NCBI GenBank assembly: GCA_018818145.1
Contig: JAHIST010000065.1
Span: 1 to 12,924, forward strand
Direction: 5' to 3'
DNA: 12,924 nucleotides
From: Patescibacteria group bacterium
Lineage (GTDB): Bacteria > Patescibacteriota > Minisyncoccia > Portnoybacterales > GWB1-42-6
Shown here: one piece after another, positions 7,043-12,133 of the stretch
Layout of the letters: each line of letters opens with the position of its first letter
Numbering within the stretch: the first letter of the stretch is position 1
Position numbers and translations under genes: made by a program
The notes under the pieces: model-generated
What the model was told of the DNA's origin: nothing
Seen by the model: the letters and a program-made list of their open reading frames with translations, nothing else
Databases searched by the model: none

Positions 7043-7075
7043 CCCCGTTAGATGAGTAAGCTCTATCTAACGGGG
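7043..7075. repeat. CCCCGTTAGAT palindrome, copy 2, inside a tRNA T loop
   Basis: CCCCGTTAGAT (7043-7053) and ATCTAACGGGG (7065-7075) are perfect complements around an 11-base loop that itself contains GAG/CTC. It shares outer arms and the trailing TGAAA with the copy at 1964-1996, while its centre differs. It lies between the two halves of the T stem (CGAGG 7034-7038, CCTCG 7083-7087). Confidence 0.85.
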
Positions 7076-7097
7076 TGAAATTCCTCGCGGGGACGCT

Positions 7098-7613
7098 ATG
7101 GAAAACAGAGAATTACATCGTATAGTTTCAACCGCCATTATTATTAAAGACGGCAAGTATTTAATAATCAAACGCAGTCCGACAAAGAAAGTTTTTCCGG
7201 GCAAATGGACTGTGCCGGGGGGAGGCTTGGAAACCGATGACTATATTAATATGTCTAAAACAACCAAAGACCATTGGTATTTTGCGATTGAAAAATCCTT
7301 AAGGCGGGAAATAAAAGAAGAGGTGGGGTTGGAAGTGAAAAAATTAAACTATCTTTTAGACCTTGCCTTTATCAGACCCGATGGCATTCCGGTGATAACT
7401 TTGAGTTATTGGGGATATTACAAATCGGGCAAAGTTAAATTAGACGAAGACTCGGTTGATTTTAAATGGGTGATTTTGAAAGAAGCCAAAAATTACGATT
7501 TAATAGCTGGGATTTGGGAGGAGATTGAGATGGTGGATAAGATATTGAGGAAGGGAAATAATGGTAGAATCGAGTATCGGAAAAAACAGACAACTATTAA
7601 ACCAAGACTATAA
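7098..7613 (+). CDS. Nudix hydrolase
   Basis: 171 residues. Nudix proteins hydrolyse nucleoside diphosphates linked to another moiety, often sanitising oxidised nucleotides; the substrate here is not determinable. The fold signature is VSTAIIIKDGKYLIIKRS, then FPGKWTVPGGGLE and SLRREIKEEVGLE. The Nudix box is split: the spacing from G43 to R70 is 27 residues instead of 14, a ~13-residue insertion (around NMSKTTKDHWYF), but REIxEEVGL (R70, E71, E74, E75, G77) is intact. The ATG begins 3 bases after the interrupted tRNA-Arg ends, leaving no room for an independent leader. The gene is probably co-transcribed with the tRNA region. The C-terminal end runs into A-rich tandem repeats. Confidence 0.92.
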   Translation: MENRELHRIVSTAIIIKDGKYLIIKRSPTKKVFPGKWTVPGGGLETDDYINMSKTTKDHWYFAIEKSLRREIKEEVGLEVKKLNYLLDLAFIRPDGIPVITLSYWGYYKSGKVKLDEDSVDFKWVILKEAKNYDLIAGIWEEIEMVDKILRKGNNGRIEYRKKQTTIKPRL

Positions 7614-7631
7614 ACTATAAACTAAAAACTA
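7607..7631. repeat. Short tandem repeat at the 3' end of the Nudix gene
   Basis: ACTATAA, ACTATAA, ACTAAAA and ACTAA follow each other from 7607, spanning the Nudix stop codon. This low-complexity repeat probably contributes the last codons of the gene. Confidence 0.6.
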
Positions 7632-7650
7632 ATTAATGCGTCCATAGTCC

Positions 7651-7730
7651 CGATTTTTCCAAAATCTCTGATTTTGAGAAAAATCGAGGATCCTCGAAAA
7701 TTATAAAAATCAAAGATTTTTTAATTTTCG
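7651..7730. repeat. Back-to-back AT-rich hairpins around a CGAGGATCCTCG palindrome
   Basis: The first hairpin has outer arms CGATTTTT (7651-7658) and AAAAATCG (7679-7686) with inner AAAATC/GATTTT. The second has CGAAAATT (7695-7702) and AATTTTCG (7723-7730) with inner AAAAATC/GATTTTT. Between them lies the perfect palindrome CGAGGATCCTCG (7685-7696). The unit is flanked by GCGTCCATAG on the left and CTCAGCTGG on the right, which together look like the first bases of a tRNA, but no 3' part follows. No gene is visible between 7614 and 7754. Confidence 0.65.
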
Positions 7731-7754
7731 GAACTCAGCTGGCCCCGCAATTTT

Positions 7755-7882
7755 GCCTCGTTAGCTCCCTCCTTCGCTCAAATTGCATTTGAGCTTCGGA
7801 AGGGCAAGTAATTCGGTCAGTATAACTGCTTGCCCATCGAAGCTCCGATGAATATCGGAGCGAAGTTGGGCCTCGTTAGCTC
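7755..7882. mobile_element. 102-bp inverted-repeat insert in tRNA-Lys with 13-bp target duplication
   Basis: GCCTCGTTAGCTC occurs at 7755-7767 and again at 7870-7882, where it is the real 5' end of tRNA-Lys. The insert 7768-7869 is symmetric. CTTCGCTC-AAAT-TGC-ATTT-GAGCTTCG is at the left. A central GGGCAAG (7802-7808) / CTTGCCC (7829-7835) hairpin follows. CGAAGCTC-CGAT-GAAT-ATCG-GAGCGAAG lies at the right, so the outer hairpins are inverted copies of one unit. A short non-coding element with terminal inverted repeats and flanking duplication is the signature of a MITE-like insertion. The second copy of the duplicated sequence leaves the tRNA intact. Confidence 0.7.
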
Positions 7883-7942
7883 AGTTGGTAGAGCTGCTCC
7901 CTCTTAAGGAGATGGTCGGGGGTTCGAATCCCTCACGAGGCA
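7870..7942 (+). tRNA. tRNA-Lys(CUU)
   Basis: 73 bases. GCCTCGT pairs with ACGAGGC, with discriminator A at 7942. The D arm is GCTC-AGTTGGTA-GAGC. The anticodon arm is GCTCC-CTCTTAA-GGAGA (anticodon CTT, one G-A mismatch at the stem base). The variable region is TGGTC and the T arm GGGGG-TTCGAAT-CCCTC. No CCA is encoded. Its first 13 bases are duplicated 115 bases upstream as part of an insertion. Confidence 0.95.
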
Positions 7943-8003
7943 CAAAATTACACTCGGCAAAAAACGGGGTAAATATCGCAGTTGCCCCTGCCATTTATTG
8001 AGT

Positions 8004-8039
8004 GTTAAGTAACATGTTACGTAACAAGTTAAGTAACAA
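8004..8039. repeat. Three 12-bp tandem repeats upstream of the TaqI-like gene (possible operator)
   Basis: GTTAAGTAACAT (8004-8015), GTTACGTAACAA (8016-8027) and GTTAAGTAACAA (8028-8039) run head to tail. Each unit is close to a GTTAnGTAAC palindrome; the middle one contains a perfect GTTACGTAAC. The array ends 13 bases before the restriction gene ATG, where a regulator would block transcription or initiation. No controller (C) protein gene is visible in the window. Confidence 0.75.
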
Positions 8040-8052
8040 TTAGTATAAAATT

Positions 8053-8742
8053 ATGTTGTTGAATAAATTCGACAAATTTTTGCAATCAGTTGATCTTGCC
8101 GCCTATCGCGAAAAATATAGGCCGATTAAGATTGTTGAGATGGATTTGCCAAAAGAAATTCAGGCCATCGAAACACTATATAAGGTTTATTGGATTCAAA
8201 AAAGATTTTTAAGTTTTGATGATTTTTACCAAGAATATTTTGAAATACACAAAAAACAGCTTAAGGATTTTCAAGAGAAAATAGGAATGTGCCCGAAGTG
8301 TTTTAATAAAGGATTGCCAGCACGTATTTATCGCACCTGGGCAAGTATTATTACCCAAATTTACGCCGGATATGTTGCTGAATCGGTTTTTGGCGGCGGG
8401 ACTGTCGCGATGTCCGCCGAGCTTGACCACCAGGGAGCCGATTTTCAAGTTGTCTATAAAAATAAAGCACTTAATTATCAAGTCAAAAAAGCGACTTTTA
8501 GCAGAGAGGTAAGACAAGAGAAAAAGTCGCGAAATAAAATCAAAGGCGAGTTTATCGATATTAAATACGAAGTGCCGAGCGAGGATTATTTTAAAAATCC
8601 GACGAAAAAAGACGGCGAGTATAAACTGCCCTATTTGCGATTTAAAAATAACAAAGAATTAAAGCGTTTTTCTAATGGCTTTGTTGTTTTCACGCCGCTT
8701 CCCTTTGAAAGAAAGAAAAAAGAAATAGACTTATCAAAGTAA
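8053..8742 (+). CDS. TaqI-like type II restriction endonuclease
   Basis: 229 residues. By recall, the N terminus closely resembles the TaqI/TthHB8I family that cleaves TCGA: KFLQSVDLAAYREKYRPIK, VEMDLPKEI, then EKIGMCPKCFNKGLPARIYR and TWASIITQIYAGYVAE. A PD-(D/E)XK-like catalytic stretch follows, GADFQV (D130) and YQVKKATF (K145/K146), after SAELDHQ. It is somewhat shorter than TaqI (about 260), so the C terminus may be trimmed. The start is ATG 8053, with no Shine-Dalgarno and three 12-bp repeats just upstream. It lies 110 bases after tRNA-Lys and overlaps the convergent LexA-methyltransferase gene by 9 bases at the 3' end, as expected for a restriction-modification pair. TCGA specificity is inferred from family only. 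Confidence 0.88.
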   Translation: MLLNKFDKFLQSVDLAAYREKYRPIKIVEMDLPKEIQAIETLYKVYWIQKRFLSFDDFYQEYFEIHKKQLKDFQEKIGMCPKCFNKGLPARIYRTWASIITQIYAGYVAESVFGGGTVAMSAELDHQGADFQVVYKNKALNYQVKKATFSREVRQEKKSRNKIKGEFIDIKYEVPSEDYFKNPTKKDGEYKLPYLRFKNNKELKRFSNGFVVFTPLPFERKKKEIDLSK

Positions 8743-10257
8743 TTTCGGTATAAACCTAGTATTACTTAAGAATTTTTCGGCAATACGGATATAATCGGGA
8801 TTTATTTCGAAGCCGATATACGATTTTCCTAATTCTTTTGCGGCAACGCACTCCGAACCGGTTCCGACAAACGGCACTAACACCACGCCGTTCCCTTTTG
8901 GCATAGCGGACAAAATAAGTTTTCGTGATAGTTCGAGGGGTTTTTGTGTCGGGTGTTTAATTATTTCGTGTCTTTCGTGTTTTTTTAATTCTCTCGGGTC
9001 GTAAACATCAGCGCAAGTTTTACACAAAAACCATCTCGCGATCATTCCGGCCCCGCCCGCAAGCGCGGGGATTTTTATTACATCGCGAGGCAGCGCCCCG
9101 CCCTCATGGGCTTGATAGATTGTTTCTTTGCCTCCTTTGCTAAATCTGCCCAAAGTTCCTTTTCTGACTTTGCCGGCCGCTCCATTCAAAAATCCTTCCG
9201 TGTATGGCTCTCTAACTTCGTCTCTGTTAAAAATTGGTTTGTCTTTCCAGGCGCAAATAATTGCCTCGTGGCTCCTTTGCCAAAAATTTAACGAAGCGAC
9301 ATTCTTGTTTGTATAGTGCCAAATAAGCCATCTTTTATTTATTGGGATTTCAACTGAAAGATAAGCCAGAATTTCACTGAAGCCGTAAATAAACAAAGTT
9401 CCGCTCGGTTTCATTACGCGGATACATTCGTTTATCCATTCCTTGCACCACGAGACATATTCGCTTAATTCTCGCTTGTCGTGATTATTGCCGAAATCTT
9501 TGCCGATATTGTAAGGTGGATCAACTACAACCACATCGCAACTTTCATCGGGGAGTTTTTTAAGTCCTGCAAGCGCGTCGCCTAAAATTATTTTATTTAG
9601 CGGAAGTGTTTTATTTCGTTTTAATGGGGTCGTCGTCAAAAAATCTTGCGCCTGCAAGTCCGGTTCGTTTTGTATAACATCAATAACAATGCCTTGAATT
9701 TTTATATCTCTATCTTTTCGTATGATAATTGGCTCATAGGCGCTGTTTGCCGGCTGAAGCCGAACTTGATTGCGTTCTCTGTAAAATTTCTTGAGCGTCG
9801 CTTCGTAATTATCTATTAAGGCGACAACTCTTTGTCCGTTTTCGGCGACTTCCTGCTGTTTTACTAAAACAACATCGCCGTCTTTTATGTTTTCGTCAAT
9901 CATGCTATTGCCTTTTACCTGCAGAGCATAAAAATCTCCGCTCTTTGGTAGTTTTGACTTCGCGATAGTTATAAATTCATTTTGGCGGACTGCCTCTATT
10001 GGTTCGCCGGCGGCAATTATTCCCAACAGAGGAATTTTTATTAGCGGCTCTTTCTTGGGCACGCTAATTGCGCGTGCTCTATTTTCTGGCCCTTCTAAAT
10101 ATCCCGCCTTTTTCAATTTGGAAATATGGAAATGCGCCGTTGAAACGGAAGCCATTTTAAATTTCCTTTGTATTTCCTCGAGAGTCGGAGCATACCCTTT
10201 ATTTTTTGAGTAACTTTTTACAAAGTCAAAGACCTCTTTTTGTTTTTTTGTGAGCAT
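8734..10257 (-). CDS. LexA repressor fused to a beta-class DNA methyltransferase
   Basis: 507 residues, one uninterrupted frame. Residues 1-~65 are the LexA winged helix (LTKKQKEVFDFVKSYSKNKG, ASVSTAHFHISKLKKAGYLE). Residues ~75-198 are the S24 autoprotease: cleavage site A83-G84 in IIAAGEPIEAV, S118 in VKGNSMIDENI and K156 in EATLKKF, almost at E. coli LexA numbering (A84-G85, S119, K156). After a short linker, residues 221-507 form an amino-methyltransferase: LNKIILGDAL, motif IV DPPYNIGKDF (246-255), HPTQKPLEL, then motif I PFVGTGSECVAA (462-473). Motif IV before motif I is the beta order, so the product is N6-adenine or N4-cytosine. It presumably protects against the convergent TaqI-like nuclease. 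The start is ATG 10255-10257, with AGGAAA 12 bases upstream. RecA-stimulated cleavage would separate the DNA-binding domain from the methyltransferase. Confidence 0.93.
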   Translation of the reverse strand: MLTKKQKEVFDFVKSYSKNKGYAPTLEEIQRKFKMASVSTAHFHISKLKKAGYLEGPENRARAISVPKKEPLIKIPLLGIIAAGEPIEAVRQNEFITIAKSKLPKSGDFYALQVKGNSMIDENIKDGDVVLVKQQEVAENGQRVVALIDNYEATLKKFYRERNQVRLQPANSAYEPIIIRKDRDIKIQGIVIDVIQNEPDLQAQDFLTTTPLKRNKTLPLNKIILGDALAGLKKLPDESCDVVVVDPPYNIGKDFGNNHDKRELSEYVSWCKEWINECIRVMKPSGTLFIYGFSEILAYLSVEIPINKRWLIWHYTNKNVASLNFWQRSHEAIICAWKDKPIFNRDEVREPYTEGFLNGAAGKVRKGTLGRFSKGGKETIYQAHEGGALPRDVIKIPALAGGAGMIARWFLCKTCADVYDPRELKKHERHEIIKHPTQKPLELSRKLILSAMPKGNGVVLVPFVGTGSECVAAKELGKSYIGFEINPDYIRIAEKFLSNTRFIPKLL

Positions 10258-10261
10258 AGAC

Positions 10262-10312
10262 TTGACTTATTTCCTATAATAAGAGTATAATAGAAAGAAA
10301 ATAGAAAATCAA
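10262..10312. promoter_or_regulatory. Overlapping divergent promoters with imperfect palindrome (candidate LexA-fusion operator)
   Basis: Plus strand: TTGACT (10262-10267), 18 bases, TATAAT (10286-10291), reading into the GIY-YIG/TIR operon. Minus strand: TTGATT (10307-10312), 17 bases, TATACT (10284-10289), reading into the LexA-methyltransferase gene. The two -10 boxes overlap. CTATAATAAGAGTATAATAG (10274-10293), of the form CTATnATA-N4-TATnATAG with 7 of 10 positions symmetric, covers both. A repressor bound here would shut both directions, and the fusion's own LexA domain is the obvious candidate. Promoter calls are by consensus; the operator is inference. Confidence 0.55.
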
Positions 10313-10351
10313 GCGGAGTTATCCACATCTATAAATTAACTAATAAAAATT

Positions 10352-10648
10352 ATGCCTAAATTCAGCAGGACTCAAAGATTTACAAAGAAGAATATCGCTA
10401 ATGTTCCACAAGATAAAGCGATAATCTACAAGATAAAAAATAAGAGTAGAGATAATCTTTATACTGGAATCGCTGGGCGTGGTCGATCGCAGGAGCGATT
10501 ACTAGAACATAAAGATATTAAGAAAGAAAAAATTCCCGAAGGAACAAAATTTCAGTACGCACAAATAAAAACGAAAGTGCGCGCACATGAAATAGAAAAG
10601 TCGATTATTAAAAAAGAACGACCAGAATTTAATCAACAATATAAATAA
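10352..10648 (+). CDS. Small GIY-YIG-like nuclease domain protein
   Basis: 98 residues, essentially one domain. The order fits GIY-YIG: IIYKI (Y26) and LYTGIAGRG (Y37-T-G) in place of GIY...YIG, then R49 in ERLLEH, a Glu (E80 or E82) in AHEIEKSIIKKERP, and a terminal FNQQY with N94. GIY-YIG domains cut DNA; this minimal form has no obvious targeting domain. It is first in a tight operon with the TIR-like gene (1 base apart) and the membrane protein gene, and divergent from the LexA-methyltransferase. No Shine-Dalgarno lies near the ATG. It could be part of the TIR defence module or a co-mobilised nuclease. Family assignment is moderately strong. Confidence 0.75.
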   Translation: MPKFSRTQRFTKKNIANVPQDKAIIYKIKNKSRDNLYTGIAGRGRSQERLLEHKDIKKEKIPEGTKFQYAQIKTKVRAHEIEKSIIKKERPEFNQQYK

Positions 10649-10649
10649 T

Positions 10650-11054
10650 ATGAATTATTACAGAACACCAAAAACGAAGGTTTTTATCAGTTTTGATTTT
10701 GATCATGATGAGGATTTGAAAAATCTTTTTGTCGGTCAAGCAAAACATGATGATACACCTTTTGAAATAACTGACATATCAGTCAAGCAAATTTTGCTAG
10801 GCGACTGGAAAGCAAAAGTTAGGACAAAAATCAGAAATGCCGAGCAAGTGGTAGTGATTTGTGGTGAATATACGCATACCGCAACAGGAGTTAGCGCAGA
10901 AGTAGAAATTGCCCAAGAATTAAACAGGCCATATTTTCTTCTCAAGGGCAGAAGCGATAAGAATTGTACAAAGCCAAAAAGCGCAAAAGATGATGATGAA
11001 ATCTATAAATGGACATGGGAAAAGGTTGACTTACTTCTAAGGGGTAATAGATGA
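10650..11054 (+). CDS. TIR-like (ThsB / DUF1863-type) domain protein
   Basis: 134 residues forming a single TIR-like domain. KVFISFDFDHDEDLKNLFVG is the first strand and helix, followed by FEITDISVK, WKAKVRTKIRNAEQVVVICG, GVSAEVEIAQELNRPYFLL and a KWTWEKVDLLL tail. This is the flavodoxin-like TIR/MTH538 layout seen in the ThsB proteins of Thoeris defence, which make NAD-derived signals on phage infection. E84 and E86 are candidate NADase glutamates. It is 1 base after the GIY-YIG gene and 4 bases before a membrane protein gene, so translation is probably coupled. The context suggests a sensor-signal producer with a membrane effector, but that pairing is inference. Confidence 0.82.
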   Translation: MNYYRTPKTKVFISFDFDHDEDLKNLFVGQAKHDDTPFEITDISVKQILLGDWKAKVRTKIRNAEQVVVICGEYTHTATGVSAEVEIAQELNRPYFLLKGRSDKNCTKPKSAKDDDEIYKWTWEKVDLLLRGNR

Positions 11055-11058
11055 ATCT

Positions 11059-11538
11059 ATGAACGACTTATTCGCGAAAAATGAAAAGGACTATGGCGAT
11101 GACTATAAAGAACATCTGTTTGAGCAATACAAGCTCTATGTTGAGAGTGTAGAAAAGACCAGCGACCGGCGGCAACAAGCCAATAATTATTTCCTTACTA
11201 TAAACACCGCTCTGATTTCGCTCATAGGATTATCTTTCCAAATTAAAATTTTTGAAAATCTAGCTGGAATAAAATTAGTCCTCGCTCTTGTTGGGATAGT
11301 TATCTGTATAGTTTTCTGGTATTTGATTAGGTCATACAAGCAACTTAATACTGGCAAGTTTGCGGTTATTCATGAAATAGAGAAGCATTTACCGCTCGCA
11401 TTGTATAAATATGAATGGGAGGTTTTAGGAGAGGGTAGGGACAACAAAAAATACTATCCGTTTTCTCACATTGAGCTTTTAATTCCGTGGGTGTTTGGAA
11501 TAATTTATGCGTTGTTAGGATTGTATTTTTTGTGGTAG
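11059..11538 (+). CDS. Multi-pass membrane protein, candidate effector of the TIR operon
   Basis: 159 residues. The soluble N-terminal helix (EQYKLYVESVEKTSDRRQQA) is followed by hydrophobic segments at about 44-62 (FLTINTALISLIGLSF), 70-90 (IKLVLALVGIVICIVFWYLI) and 138-158 (LLIPWVFGIIYALLGLYFLW). The helix-plus-TM1 pattern resembles small SLATT/RipA-like membrane proteins found with defence genes; that assignment is from memory of the pattern and uncertain. No signal peptide or catalytic motif is visible. It begins 4 bases after the TIR-like gene and is last in the operon. The natural hypothesis is a membrane-perturbing effector triggered by a TIR product. Confidence 0.7.
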   Translation: MNDLFAKNEKDYGDDYKEHLFEQYKLYVESVEKTSDRRQQANNYFLTINTALISLIGLSFQIKIFENLAGIKLVLALVGIVICIVFWYLIRSYKQLNTGKFAVIHEIEKHLPLALYKYEWEVLGEGRDNKKYYPFSHIELLIPWVFGIIYALLGLYFLW

Positions 11539-11678
11539 ATTTTCAATAAGCCCGCCGAAAAACCCGCCGAAATGCCAATCTCGCTCAAAATAGGTTTAGA
11601 TTTCGTCAAATAATTGTACCAAAATTTGACTTTCAGAAATTTGACCAATCTTTTCGTGGGCGGATAAAATTAAAAGAA

Positions 11679-11704
11679 AAGTCGTAACGATTTCGTTACG
11701 ACTT
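11679..11704. terminator. Strong hairpin terminator between convergent genes
   Basis: AAGTCGTAACGA (11679-11690) and TCGTTACGACTT (11693-11704) form a 12-bp perfect stem with a TT loop. On the minus strand TTCTTTTAATTTTA follows, making a good intrinsic terminator for the small gene at 11723-11980. On the plus strand AATTTAATT follows, which is weaker but could end the TIR operon transcript. The stretch 11539-11678 holds no gene; it contains GCCCGCCGAAAAA / ACCCGCCGAAAT short direct repeats. Confidence 0.8.
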
Positions 11705-11722
11705 AATTTAATTGGGAATCAG

Positions 11723-11980
11723 CTATCCTTTGGGTTGAGATGCGGTCCATTCGACCAGCTTGTCCATTGCTTCTGCAACGGTGTGTTTAGGCCGAAGGTC
11801 GCTATAGTATTTCTCGTCGAGTTTGGCGAGGAAAATGTTCATCTCCTCAACTTCGATTTCGAAAGCTCGTTCAATCGGAATGTTGTTTTTCTTTTGACGC
11901 TTCAAGGCCTGCTCATAGAGGCCTTGCGAGAACTTTGTTAGTCCCTCCAGCATTTTTGGATTAAAACCGCAGAGTGGCAT
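11723..11980 (-). CDS. Small conserved-looking protein of unknown function
   Basis: 85 residues, acidic and helical, beginning MPLCGFNPKMLEGLTKFSQG and containing EMNIFLAKLDEKYYSDLRP followed by HTVAEAMDKLVEW. No known domain or catalytic motif was recognised, and there is no signal peptide or membrane segment. The start is well supported: AAGGAG (11988-11993) lies 7 bases before the ATG, the best ribosome binding site in the window and unlike most neighbours. The gene has its own strong terminator (11679-11704) and stands alone, transcribed away from the gene at 12134. It is probably a real, well-expressed housekeeping-type small protein; its function cannot be assigned. Confidence 0.8.
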   Translation of the reverse strand: MPLCGFNPKMLEGLTKFSQGLYEQALKRQKKNNIPIERAFEIEVEEMNIFLAKLDEKYYSDLRPKHTVAEAMDKLVEWTASQPKG

Positions 11981-12042
11981 AGCTTGTCTCCTTTCTTTTT
12001 TGCTTGAGTTAAAGTACTGGCATACTGGTATAATTTAAATAG

Positions 12043-12068
12043 AATTTTTTTGAAGTATCAAAAAAATT
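12043..12068. repeat. Perfect 11-bp palindrome between divergent genes
   Basis: AATTTTTTTGA (12043-12053) and TCAAAAAAATT (12058-12068) are perfect complements around AGTA. It lies midway between the divergent genes at 11980 and 12134 and downstream of an extended -10 box (TGGTATAAT, 12026-12034). It could be an operator or a leader hairpin. Confidence 0.6.
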
Positions 12069-12098
12069 AGCATTTCCAATGCATAATTAAACAACTTG

Positions 12099-12127
12099 TT
12101 TACTTTTTGTAGGATTTATGCTATCAT
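12099..12127 (+). promoter_or_regulatory. Predicted promoter placing the start point at the next gene's ATG
   Basis: TTTACT (12099-12104), 17 bases, TATCAT (12122-12127). A start 7 bases downstream falls at 12134, the A of the ATG, so the mRNA could be leaderless; no Shine-Dalgarno precedes that ATG. An alternative upstream promoter is TTGAGT (12004-12009) with TGGTATAAT (12026-12034) at a 19-base spacing. Confidence 0.4.
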
Positions 12128-12133
12128 GGCTAT

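Larger units (their letters stand above)
6882..7095 (+). tRNA. Interrupted tRNA-Arg(UCU): exons 6882-6917 and 7023-7095, with inserts in anticodon and T loops
   Basis: The 5' half reads GTCCCCG (acceptor), TA, GTTC-AACGGATA-GAAC (D arm), A, CTAGC and CTTCT. The 3' half resumes at 7023 with AA, GCTGG, ATAT, CGAGG; then, after an insert, CCTCG, CGGGGAC and G. Acceptor, D and T stems pair perfectly and the anticodon stem needs only one wobble, so this is not random decay. The joined anticodon loop is CTTCTAA (anticodon TCT). Insert one (6918-7022) contains a complete second tRNA-Arg. Insert two (within 7039-7082) replaces the T loop with a palindromic repeat. Without removal of both inserts the molecule lacks a normal anticodon loop and TpsiC loop. 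It may therefore be a disrupted gene, or one needing unusual splicing. Confidence 0.7.

Noticed and set aside
7965..7987. Hairpin GGGGTAA / TTGCCCC after tRNA-Lys as a terminator
   Set aside because: The stem is short with a wobble pair, and no T tract follows.
8004..8039. CRISPR array
   Set aside because: The 12-bp repeats are contiguous with no spacers, and no cas gene is present.
9106..9316. Plus-strand open frames inside the LexA-methyltransferase gene
   Set aside because: They are shadows of the well-supported minus-strand gene.
10319..10327. DnaA box TTATCCACA
   Set aside because: It is a single perfect match with no cluster, no AT-rich unwinding region and no dnaA/dnaN nearby, so it does not support an origin.
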